From positions 5,714,734 through 5,778,733 of the forward strand of contig CP136061.1 in NCBI GenBank assembly GCA_032622095.1: a DNA stretch of 64,000 nucleotides. Reading direction: 5' to 3'. A model generated the notes under the pieces. That model worked only from the letters and a program-made list of their open reading frames with translations. It was not told where the DNA came from and did not search any database. This stretch comes from Siphonodentalium dalli (taxonomy: Eukaryota; Mollusca; Scaphopoda; Gadilida; Siphonodentaliidae). The translations under genes were made by a program, and so were the position numbers. Position 1 is the first letter of the stretch. Each line of letters begins with the position of its first letter. Positions 41,777 through 50,585 of this stretch are shown in pieces.

Positions 41777-44700
41777 TTCCTTCAAAATTTGTCGATTTCT
41801 TATTTGCCATCCCCCCAGGATATCTGTGGGTGGTCAACCGACGGTCAACTGGTCAGGCTTTTCAGTAAGGCGGGTACAAATGATGATTATGTGGCCATAT
41901 AGCGACAGCTTGTGGCACTAAATGTTCAAACTATACGAAATTTCCTTCAAAATTTGTCGATTTCTTATTTGCCATCCCCCCAGGATATCTGTGGGGGGTC
42001 AACCGACGGTTAGCTGGTCCGGGTTTTCAGTAAGGCGAGTACAAATGATGATTATGTGGCCATATAGCGACAGCTTGTGCCACTAAATGTTCAAACTATA
42101 CGAAATTTCCTTCAAAATTTGTCGATTTCTTATTTGCCATCCCCCCATGATATCTGTAGGTGGTCAACCGACGGTCAACTGGTCCGGGTTTTCAGTAAGG
42201 CGGGTACAAATGATGATTATGTGGCCATATAGCGACAGCTTGTGCCACTAAATGTTCAAACTATACGAAATTTCCTTCAAAATTTGTCGATTCCTTATTT
42301 GCCATCCCCCGAGGATATCTGTGGGGGTTCAACCGACGGTCAACTGGTCCGGGTTTTCAGTAAGGCGGGTACAAATGATGATTATGTGGCCATATAGCGA
42401 CAGTTTGTGCCACTAAATGTTCAAACTATACGAAATTTCCTTCAAAATTTGTCGATTTCTTATTTGCCATCCCCCCCCAGGATATCTGTGGGTGGTCGAC
42501 CGACGGTCAACTGGTCCGGGTTTTCAGTAAGGCGGGTACAAATGATGATTATGTGGCCATATAGCGACAGCTTGTGCCACTAAATGTTCAAACTATACGA
42601 AATTTCCTTCAAAATTTGTAGATTTCTTATTTGCCATCCCCCCAGGATATCTGTGGGTGGTCAACCGACGGTCAACTGGTCCGGGTTTTCAGTAAGGCGG
42701 GTACAAATGATGATTATGTGGCCATATAGCGACAGCTTGTGCCACTAAATGTTCAAACTATACGAAATTTCCTTCAAAATGTGTCGATTTCTTATTTGCC
42801 ATCCCCCCAGGATATCTATGGGTGGTCAACCGACGGTCAACTGGTCCGGGTTTTCAGTAAGGCGGGTACAAATGATGATTATGTGGCCATATAGCGACAG
42901 CTTGTGCCACTAAATGTTCAAACTATACGAAATTTCCTTCAAAATTTGTCGATTTCTTATTTGCCATCCCCCCCCAGGATATCTGTGGGTGGTCAACCGA
43001 CGGTCAACTGGTTCGGGTTTTCAGTAAGACGGGTACAAATGATGATTATGTGGCCATATAGCGACAGCTTGTGCCACTAAATGTTCAAACTATACGAAAT
43101 TTCCTTCAAAATTTGTCGATTTCTTATTTGCCATCCCCCCATGATATCTGTAGTTGGTCAACCGACGGTCAACTGGTCCGGGTTTTCAGTAAGGCGGGTA
43201 CAAATGATGATTATGTGGCCATATAGCGACAGCTTGTGCCACTAAATGTTCAAACTATACGAAATTTCCTTCAAAATTTGTCGATTTCTTATTTGCCATC
43301 CCCCCAGGATATCTGTGGGTGGTCAACAGACGGTCAACTGGTCCGGGTTTTCAGTAAGGCGGGTACAAATGATGATTATGTGACCATATAGCGACAGCTT
43401 GTGCCACTAAATGTTCAAACTATACGAAATTTCCTTCAAAATTTGTCGATTTCTTATTTGCCATCCCCCCAGGATATCTGTGGGTGGTCGACCGACGGTC
43501 AACTGGTCCGGGTTTTCAGTAAGGCGGGTACAAATGATGATTATGTGGCCATATAGCGACAGCTTGTGCCACTAAATGTTCAAACTATACGAAATTTCCT
43601 TCAAAATTGGTCGATTTCTTATTTGCCATCCCCCCAGGATATCTGTGGGTGGTCAACCGACGGTCAACTGGTCCGGGTTTTCAGTAAGGCGGGTACAAAT
43701 GGTGGTTATGTGGCCATATAGCGACAGCTTCTGCCACTAAATGTTCAAACTATACGAAATTTCCTTCAAAATTTGTCGATTTCTTATTTGCCATCCCCCC
43801 ATGATATCTGTAGGTGGTCAACCGACGGTCAACAGGTCCGGGTTTTCAGTAAGGCGGGTACAAATGATGATTATGTGGCCATATAGCGACAGCTTGTGCC
43901 ACTAAATGTTCAAACTATACGAAATTTCCTTCAAAATTTGTCGATTCCTTATTTGCCATCCCCCCAGGATATCTGTGGGTGGTCAACCGACGGTCAACTG
44001 GTCCGGGTTTTCAGTAAGGCGGGTACAAATGATGATTATGTGGCCATATAGCGACAGCTTGTGCCACTAAATGTTCAAACTATACGAAATTTCCTTCAAA
44101 ATTTGTCGATTTCTTATTTGCCATCCCCCCAGGATATCTGTGGGTGGTCGACCGACGGTCAACTGGTCCGGGTTTTCAGTAAGGCGGGTACAAATGATGA
44201 TTATGTGGCCATATAGCGACAGCTTGTGCCACTAAATGTTCAAACTATACGAAATTTCCTTCAAAATTTGTCGATTTCTTATTTGCCATCCCCCCAGGAT
44301 ATCTGTGGGTGGTCAACCGACGGTCAACTGGTCCGGGTTTTCAGTAAGGCGGGTACAAATGGTGATTATGTGGCCATATAGCGACAGCTTGTGCCACTAA
44401 ATGTTCAAACTATACGAAATTTCCTTCAAAATTTGTCGATTTCTTATTTGCCATCCCCCCATGATATCTGTAGGTGGTCAACCGACGGTCAACTGGTCCG
44501 GGTTTTCAGTAAGGCGGGTACAAATGATGATTATGTGGCCATATAGCGACAGCTTGTGCCACTAAATGTTCAAATTATACGAAATTTCCTTCAAAATTTG
44601 TCGATTCCTTATTTGCCATCCCCCCAGGATATCTGTGGGTGGTCAACCGACGGTCAACTGGTCCGGGTTTTTCAGTAAGGCGGGTACAAATGACGATTAT

Positions 44701-45990
44701 GTGGCCATATAGCGACAGCTTGTGCCACTAAATGTTCAAACTATACGAAATTTCCTTCAAAATTTGCCGATTCCTTATTTGCCATCCCCCCAGGATATCT
44801 GTGGGTGGTCAACCGACGGTCAACTGGTCCGGGTTTTCAGTAAGGCGGGTACAAATGATGATTATGTGGCCATATAGCGACAGCTTGTGCCACTAAATGT
44901 TCAAACTATACGAAATTTCCTTCAAAATTTGTCGATTTCTTATTTGCCATCCCCCCAGGATATCTGTGGGTGGTCAACCGACGGTCAACTGGTCCGGGTT
45001 TTCAGTAAGACGGGTACAAATGGTGATTATGTGGCCATATAGCGACAGCTTGTGCCACTAAATGTTCAAACTATACGAAATTTCCTTCAAAATTTGTCGA
45101 TTTCTTATTTGCCATCCCCCCATGATATACATTGTATGTAGGTGGTCAACCGACGGTCAACTGGTCCGGGTTTTCAGTAAGGCGGGTACAAATGATGATT
45201 ATGTGGCCATATAGCGACAGCTTGTGCCACTAAATGTTCAAACTATACGAAATTTCCTTCAAAATTTAGCGATTTCTTATTTGCCATCCCCCCAGGATAT
45301 CTGTGGGTGGTCAACCGACGGTCAACTGGTCCGGGTTTTCAGTAAGGCGGGTACAAATGATGATTATGTGGCCATATACCGACAGCTTGTGCCACTAAAT
45401 GTTCAAACTATACGAAATTTCCTTCAAAATTTGTCGATTTCTTATTTGCCATCCCCCCAGGATATCTGTGGGTGGTCAACCGACGGTCAACTGGTCCGGG
45501 TTTTCAGTAAGGCGGGTACAAATGATGATTATGTGGCCATATAGCGACAGCTTGTGCCACTAAATGTTCAAACTATACGAAATTTCCTTCAAAATTTGTC
45601 GATTTCTTATTTGCCATCCCCCCAGGATATCTGTGGGTGGTCAACCGACGGTCAACTGGTCCGGGTTTTCAGTAAGGCGGGTACAAATGGTGATTATGTG
45701 GCCATATAGCGACAGCTTGTGCCACTAAATGTTCAAACTATACGAAATTTCCTTCAAAATTTGTCGATTTCTTATTTGCCATCCCCCCAGGATATCTGTG
45801 GGTGGTCAACCGACGGTCAACTGGTCCGGGTTTTCAGTAAGGCGGGTACAAATGGTGATTATGTGGCCATATAGCGACAGCTTGTGTCACTAAATGTTCA
45901 AACTATACGAAATTTCCTTCAAAATTTGTCGATTTCTTATTTGCCATCCCCCCATGATATCTTTAGGTGGTCAACCGACCGTCAACTGGG
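41777..45990 (-). repeat. SatB right arm: ~25 monomers, inverted
   Basis: The same 165 bp monomer in reverse complement. The switch is abrupt: '...ATATCATGGGGGGA' runs straight into 'TTCCTTCAAAATTTGTCG'. The loop between pairable sequences is only ~35 nt, so a very long cruciform is possible. One monomer carries a 9-10 bp insertion ('CATGATATACATTGTATGTAGG', in part, ~45121). The last monomer merges with the right terminal repeat. Confidence 0.93.
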
Positions 45991-46057
45991 CCTAATGATC
46001 ACGAAGGCGGTAGGAATCCTCGTTATAATAGCGTATTGTGATGATATGATATGTTTT

Positions 46058-46141
46058 CTTTTATTTAAAATACCATCGGATGGCAAATAGCGCATATCGG
46101 TATAATCGCTATTTGCCATCCGATGGCGAATAGACACTTCC
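46058..46141 (-). repeat. Right terminal inverted repeat
   Basis: Inverted match to 32501-32584 with about four mismatches, including the internal 20 bp hairpin arms. Confidence 0.9.
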
Positions 46142-46150
46142 GTCATACAG
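46142..46150. repeat. 9 bp target-site duplication, right copy
   Basis: GTCATACAG, identical to 32492-32500. It is followed by a short (ATG)n microsatellite at 46171-46190. Confidence 0.85.
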
Positions 46151-46170
46151 ACTCGTTCCGTGAAATATGA

Positions 46171-46190
46171 TATGATGATGATGATGATGA
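46171..46190. repeat. (ATG)n microsatellite
   Basis: About six consecutive ATG/TGA units just outside the foldback element. Confidence 0.8.
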
Positions 46191-46246
46191 AGCCAAACAA
46201 ATTCTGCTATTGAGCGCACTGTAAAATAGAGCAAATATGATTTGAT

Positions 46247-46446
46247 TTACCTTTGATCTTCAGCCTGTGTTAAGCTTTCGCTTGTGATGGCTACTTGTCT
46301 TCTTGAGCTCACTTTATTTTTGTTTGCGCAATTATAGAAATTAAAATAAAATTTATTTTCTTTTCCTCTCAAGCTATCGTTGAGATATGATTTGAATTGA
46401 TCTAGGGAGATTGCTGTCACACATAGATCTGTTAGGTTGTTCCAGA
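46247..46446 (-). pseudogene. LINE ORF2 C-terminal scrap (copy 4), split by a MITE
   Basis: The minus-strand frame reads 'WNNLTDLCVTAISLDQF', then 'KSYLND', then 'KENKFYFNFYNC', and ends at TAA 46247-46249. It is the same family as 32158-32300. The reading frame begins on the far side of the MITE: skipping 46447-47193 continues the frame as 'HHGTIWNNL', preceded by a stop around 47215. This proves the MITE landed inside this LINE remnant. Only the last ~70 codons are preserved. Confidence 0.75.
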
Positions 46447-47185
46447 GGGTCCGTGACTACCCGCCCCCGAGACAACCCGCCCCCTTTCACTCTGAGACAA
46501 CCCGCCCCCGGACAACCCGCCCCCCAAAAATCAATTAGCGGTAATCAGTGGCTAATTAGGAGGGCTGAGGGGATTTTTATTTGATATTTAACAACATGGA
46601 CAACAATAAATACACATGTAATATAATATATCTTATGAACACAAAAATGCATCAACGATAATATGTTTATTTATTACGAAGTTTTATGAACGAAATTTAA
46701 AAACGGAATGAATGAATATGAACAATGATTAATTTGGGGCTGACGGATGAAGTTGTGCAATGGACCCTTCTGACCATAAGTATGCCGTCTCAAGGCCGAC
46801 GGTTTATGTGTGTCTCTTCACGGCCTGCGTCCAATGGAAGCAGCATCTGTATCTGGAAATATATACTTCTTTCACAGCTTTCCACTGTGATAATGAACCA
46901 TTTGCATCAATTGTTTGTTTTGAAAGCACCCCTTTTAATTAGTCTTCACTTACCCTATGTGCAGTTCAGTTGTCAAAACATCGTGTCATTCTTTATCCCA
47001 GTCCAGGCATTGACATAATTAATGAATAAACACATGTTTTGTTGATCAAAATCTGTAATAATATATCATAAAAGAATATAATCACTCTTAAAAATTTCGG
47101 GACAACCCGCCCTCATTTATCGGGACAACCCGCCCCCAAAATAGCATAGGGGCGGGTTGTCTCGGGGGCGGGTAGTCCCGTTCCC
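46447..47185. mobile_element. 739 bp GGG-ended MITE with 8 bp target duplication
   Basis: The left end GGGTCCGTGACTACCCG and the inward right end GGGAACGGGACTACCCG form the TIR, flanked by GTTCCAGA at 46439-46446 and 47186-47193. The subterminal regions repeat GACAACCCGCCCC: three forward copies at the left (46470-46525) and two forward plus one inverted at the right (47099-47165). The ~540 bp core is AT-rich, and its small open frames (46725-47018 and others) lack any domain. An 8 bp duplication with GGG termini is compatible with Merlin or hAT-type elements, but the family is not proven. Confidence 0.85.
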
Positions 47186-47193
47186 GTTCCAGA

Positions 47194-47385
47194 TTGTTCC
47201 ATGATGTTACACTACGACAATTGACGCTTCGGCAGATATTGGCATTATCCAATCAGATAACGGCATCTTTCACTTTCACTTTCGCTTTCACTGAGAGCCT
47301 AGCGTTATACCTGGAATTCTGATGAGTCACTAAAACGCACCAGGCTGGTAAGACATCAATATTTATATAATAGTGCAGGGGACAT
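47194..47385. other. LINE remnant flank, TTTCAC microsatellite, 22 bp shared motif
   Basis: Positions 47194 to ~47215 complete copy 4 of the LINE tail. 47259-47290 is an imperfect (TTTCAC)n run. 47304-47325 is a 22 bp stretch (starting GTTATACCTGGAATTC) identical to 32297-32318. No gene is seen. Confidence 0.6.
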
Positions 47386-47825
47386 GACAATCTGCGGGAT
47401 GGGATGGGATATGGGACAAAACGACAATCTGCGGGACAGAATTTCAAATTGCGTGGGACGGCCGATATCTCGAGGAATACAGGACGTAGGGGACTCATTT
47501 TGGTGTCTAACGAAAGGCACACGTTCGCCCTATCCAAACATATTAACCCCGCCACTAACCAAACACCAAAAGTTGCATTATAATAATGATTATTTGATCG
47601 ACAACTGACCTAACATGGGGTGGGATTTTGGATAGCATGACAATCTGCGGGACAGGATTTTCAAATTGGGTGTGACGGCCGATAGCTCGAGGAATACAGC
47701 GCATAGAGAGCTACTTATGGTGTCTAACGAAAGGCCCACATTCGCCCTATCCACACATATTAACCCCGCCACTGACCGGACACCGGAAGTTACATTATCC
47801 GGTCGACAACTGACCTAACATAAAA
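47386..47825. repeat. Diverged direct duplication (~220 bp unit)
   Basis: Copy 1 begins at ~47386 and copy 2 at ~47637. Both have 'TGACAATCTGCGGGA' or 'CGACAATCTGCGGGACAG', 'GACGGCCGATA(T/G)CTCGAGG', 'GTGTCTAACGAAAGGC', 'TTCGCCCTATCCA.ACATAT' and 'AACCCCGCCACT', and both end 'CGACAACTGACCTAACAT'. This is a tandem duplicate of an unidentified repeat, and open frames on either strand are incidental. Confidence 0.75.
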
Positions 47826-48370
47826 TGCCACAAACACGAAAAACTGCGTTCGACATTAATGTTTAGAATTTATATTTATCGATGAATACACTAGCAAACA
47901 ACAAGTTTTAGGTATCAAATAACGCAGTGGAATACTGTGCATTCGTTTTTAGCTACAATATGGCTGTTTTAGTGCGAATATTGTAATGCCGGCGAACACG
48001 CAAACACGCTCCGATAAAACAGCTAAAAATAGACTCGATGTTTACAGTTACAGGATCGATTTCAGCCGGTATATTCAATATAATGGGGCGTATAGTATAT
48101 CAAAATGTAGAATTAGACACAGGGAATGGATTTTTTTTCCAAATGGGTCCACCAGGCGGTGAAATTGTTGCAGAAATTCGCTCCAAGATATTCTCACTTA
48201 TTTTTATTTCAGTTGTGACTAAAAGCCCAGATGCCGGAGCCCAGCGACTAAAAGCCAAGTTACAAAATAGATCAACTGGTTTGAACGAATGAATATGTCA
48301 ATGATAAGACTATTCAAAAGAATATTCAAATCAAATAGTGTTTATAGACTTAAAAACTTATGTGTCCGCC
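47826..48370. other. Spacer without recognised gene
   Basis: An 84-codon open frame (48038-48292, plus) has no recognisable domain and atypical content. Nothing else is supported. Small inverted motifs (CTGTTTTAG / TAAAACAG near 47962-48025) are present. Confidence 0.5.
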
Positions 48371-50005
48371 ATTCATATGCGGTGGAGGTTCTCATATTAT
48401 CTGCCAGTCATACGCGGGGGAGGTTCTCATATGAACATATTATCTGCTGGTCATATGCGGTGGAGGTTCATATTATCCGCCGGTCATACGCGAGGGAAGT
48501 TCTCATATTATCCTCCGGTCATACGCGGGGGAGGTTCTGATATGAACATATTATCTGCCGGTCATACGCGGTGGAGGTTCATATTATCCACCGGTCATAC
48601 GCGAAGGAGGTTCTCATATTATCCTCTGGTCATACATTGGGGAGGTTCTCATATGAACATATTATCCGCCGGTCATATCCTCCCTCGGGTGTGACCGGTG
48701 GATAATATGAGAACCTCCCTCGCATATGACCGCCAGATAATATGTTCATATGACAACCTCCACCGCGTATGACCAGTGGATAATATGAACCTCCACTGCG
48801 TATGACCGGCAGATAATATGTTCATATGAGAACCTACACTGCGTATGACCGAAGGATAATATGTTCATATGAGAACCTCCACTGCGTATGACCGGCGGAT
48901 AGTATGTTCATATGAGAACCTCCCCTACATATGACCAGTGGATAATATGAACCTCCACCGTGTATGACCGGCAGATAATATGTTCATATCAGAACGTCGC
49001 CCATATGACCGAAGGATAATATGAGAACTTCCCTCGTGTATGACCGAAGGAAAATATGAACCTCAACCGCGTATGATCGGCGGATAATATGCTCATATGA
49101 GAACCTCCACCGCATATGACCGGCGGATAATATGTTCATATGAGAACCTCCACTGCGTATGACAGTCGGATAATATGTTCATATGAGAACCTCCCTACGT
49201 ATGACCGGTCGATAATATGAACCTCCACCGTGTATGACCGGCGGATAATATGTTCATATCAGAACCTCCCCCACATATGACCGAAGGATAATATGAGAAC
49301 TTCCCTCGCGTATGATCGGCGGATAATATGAACCTCCACCGCGTATGACCGGCGGATAATATGTTCATATGAGAACCTCCCCAACGTATAACCAGAGGAT
49401 AGTATGAGAACCTCCCTCACTTATGACCGGTGGATAATATGAGAACCTCCCTCGCGTATGGCCGGCAGATAATATGAACCTCCACCGGGTATGACCGGCG
49501 GATAATATGTTCATATGAGAACCTCCCCAACGTATGACCGGAGGATAATATGAGAACCTCCCTCGCGTATGACCAGTGGATAATATGAGAACCTCCCTCG
49601 CGTATGACCGGCGGATAATATGAACCTCCACCGTGTATGACCGGCGGATAATATGTTCATATCAGAACCTCCCCCACATTTGATCGGAGGATAATATGAG
49701 AACTTCCCTCGCGTATGACCGGCAGATAATATGAACCTCCACCGCGTATGACCGGCGGATAATATGTTCATATGAGAACCTCCCCAACGTATGACCGGAG
49801 GATAGTATGAGAACCTCCCTCGCGTATGACCGGTGGATAATATGAGAACCTCCCTCGCGCATGACCGGTGGATAATATGAACCTCCTCCGTGTATGACCA
49901 GCAGATAATATGTTCATATCAGAATCCCCCACATATGATCAGAGGATAATATGAGAACTTCCCTCGCGTTTGACCGGCGGATAATATGAACCTCCACCGC
50001 GTATG
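48371..50005. repeat. SatC: 33-43 bp minisatellite with internal inversion
   Basis: Units of three lengths alternate: ~33 bp (CATACGCGGTGGAGGTTC + ATATTATCCGCCGGT), ~35 bp (CGAGGGAAGTTCTCATATTATCC) and ~43 bp with an extra 'ATATGAACATATTATC'. Units read forward from 48371 to ~48680 and inverted from ~48690 to 50005. Both ends show the same unit edge (CATATGCGGTGGAGG at the left, CCTCCACCGCGTATG at the right), so the array as a whole is an unequal inverted repeat like the larger foldback element. Frames inside such as 'RSYAREVLIL' are translated repeat, not protein. No target duplication was found. Confidence 0.9.
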
Positions 50006-50585
50006 GTGTAAACAATATTTATTCTAGCTCTCACATACATGTATACATAATAATTACATAATAGTAAGTGCAATTTTTAGTTTTCTTGGTTTTGGTGAGT
50101 TTTTCAATTGTGAGATATGGAGGATCTGACAACAAGCTAAATGCTTTTATAAAGCCATCTCCTCCGTGTGTTACTTCTGAATCAGAAATTATTTCATTTT
50201 CATTATTTGTTAAATATGTGTTACTATATGCCAAGTTAGCTTTTTTACTTCTGGTTCAGGTGAAAATTTGCACATGGTCATCTTTAAAGGAAATATATGA
50301 ACGGGTAAAAGATTTCGAAGATATATTGTAACTGAAGTTGGTCATGATCTGTATATATATATGATACTCTTATCAGTCAATAGTGTATGACTAGGATATT
50401 TTAAAGAGAACTAGAATAAATTAATATTAATAAGGAAAAGAAAAGCACAATTGATAATCCCACTTGTGTTGTGCTACGTGTATGTATATAATAAATGGTG
50501 CATAGTATATAACTGGATTGAATTTGTCAGCAGTGCAGTTGCCAATGTGTAATATACATTTAGACCTCAGAGCTATTCATGCTGG
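50006..50585. other. Spacer / LINE-A 3' flank
   Basis: No gene is seen. It likely includes the LINE-A 3' untranslated region, but no clear 3' tail was found. A short (TA)n run lies at ~50354-50364. The open frames at 50031-50331 on both strands lack any domain. Confidence 0.5.

Larger units (their letters stand above)
32501..46141. mobile_element. 13.6 kb foldback (Mutator-like) element with satellite arms
   Basis: The ends are inverted copies flanked by a 9 bp direct duplication (GTCATACAG). The outer 84 bp on each side differ at only about four positions: GGCAGCGGCTATTCGCC at the left, GGAAGTGTCTATTCGCC at the right when read inward. Inverted identity continues through a ~100 bp subterminal stretch into the 165 bp satellite, which fills both arms and reverses at ~41776. 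A 9 bp duplication and GG-initial TIRs fit the Mutator superfamily; long TIRs made of tandem repeats are the hallmark of Drosophila FB-type foldback elements. No transposase frame exists inside, so it would be non-autonomous. Family assignment is inference; the TIR/TSD structure is read directly. Confidence 0.85.

Noticed and set aside
1-46000. CENP-B box in the satellites
   Set aside because: No convincing match to the TTCG....A..CGGG core was found in either monomer.
46725-47018. 97-codon frame inside the GGG-ended MITE as a transposase
   Set aside because: Too short, no DDE-like spacing or zinc finger, and an overlapping 60-codon frame is equally open.
48289-49862. Repetitive 'RSYAREVLIL' proteins
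   Set aside because: Present on both strands in several frames; a by-product of the minisatellite.
48371-50005. CRISPR-like array (short regular repeats)
   Set aside because: There are no unique spacers; units abut, vary in length and invert. The context is animal LINEs and there are no cas genes.
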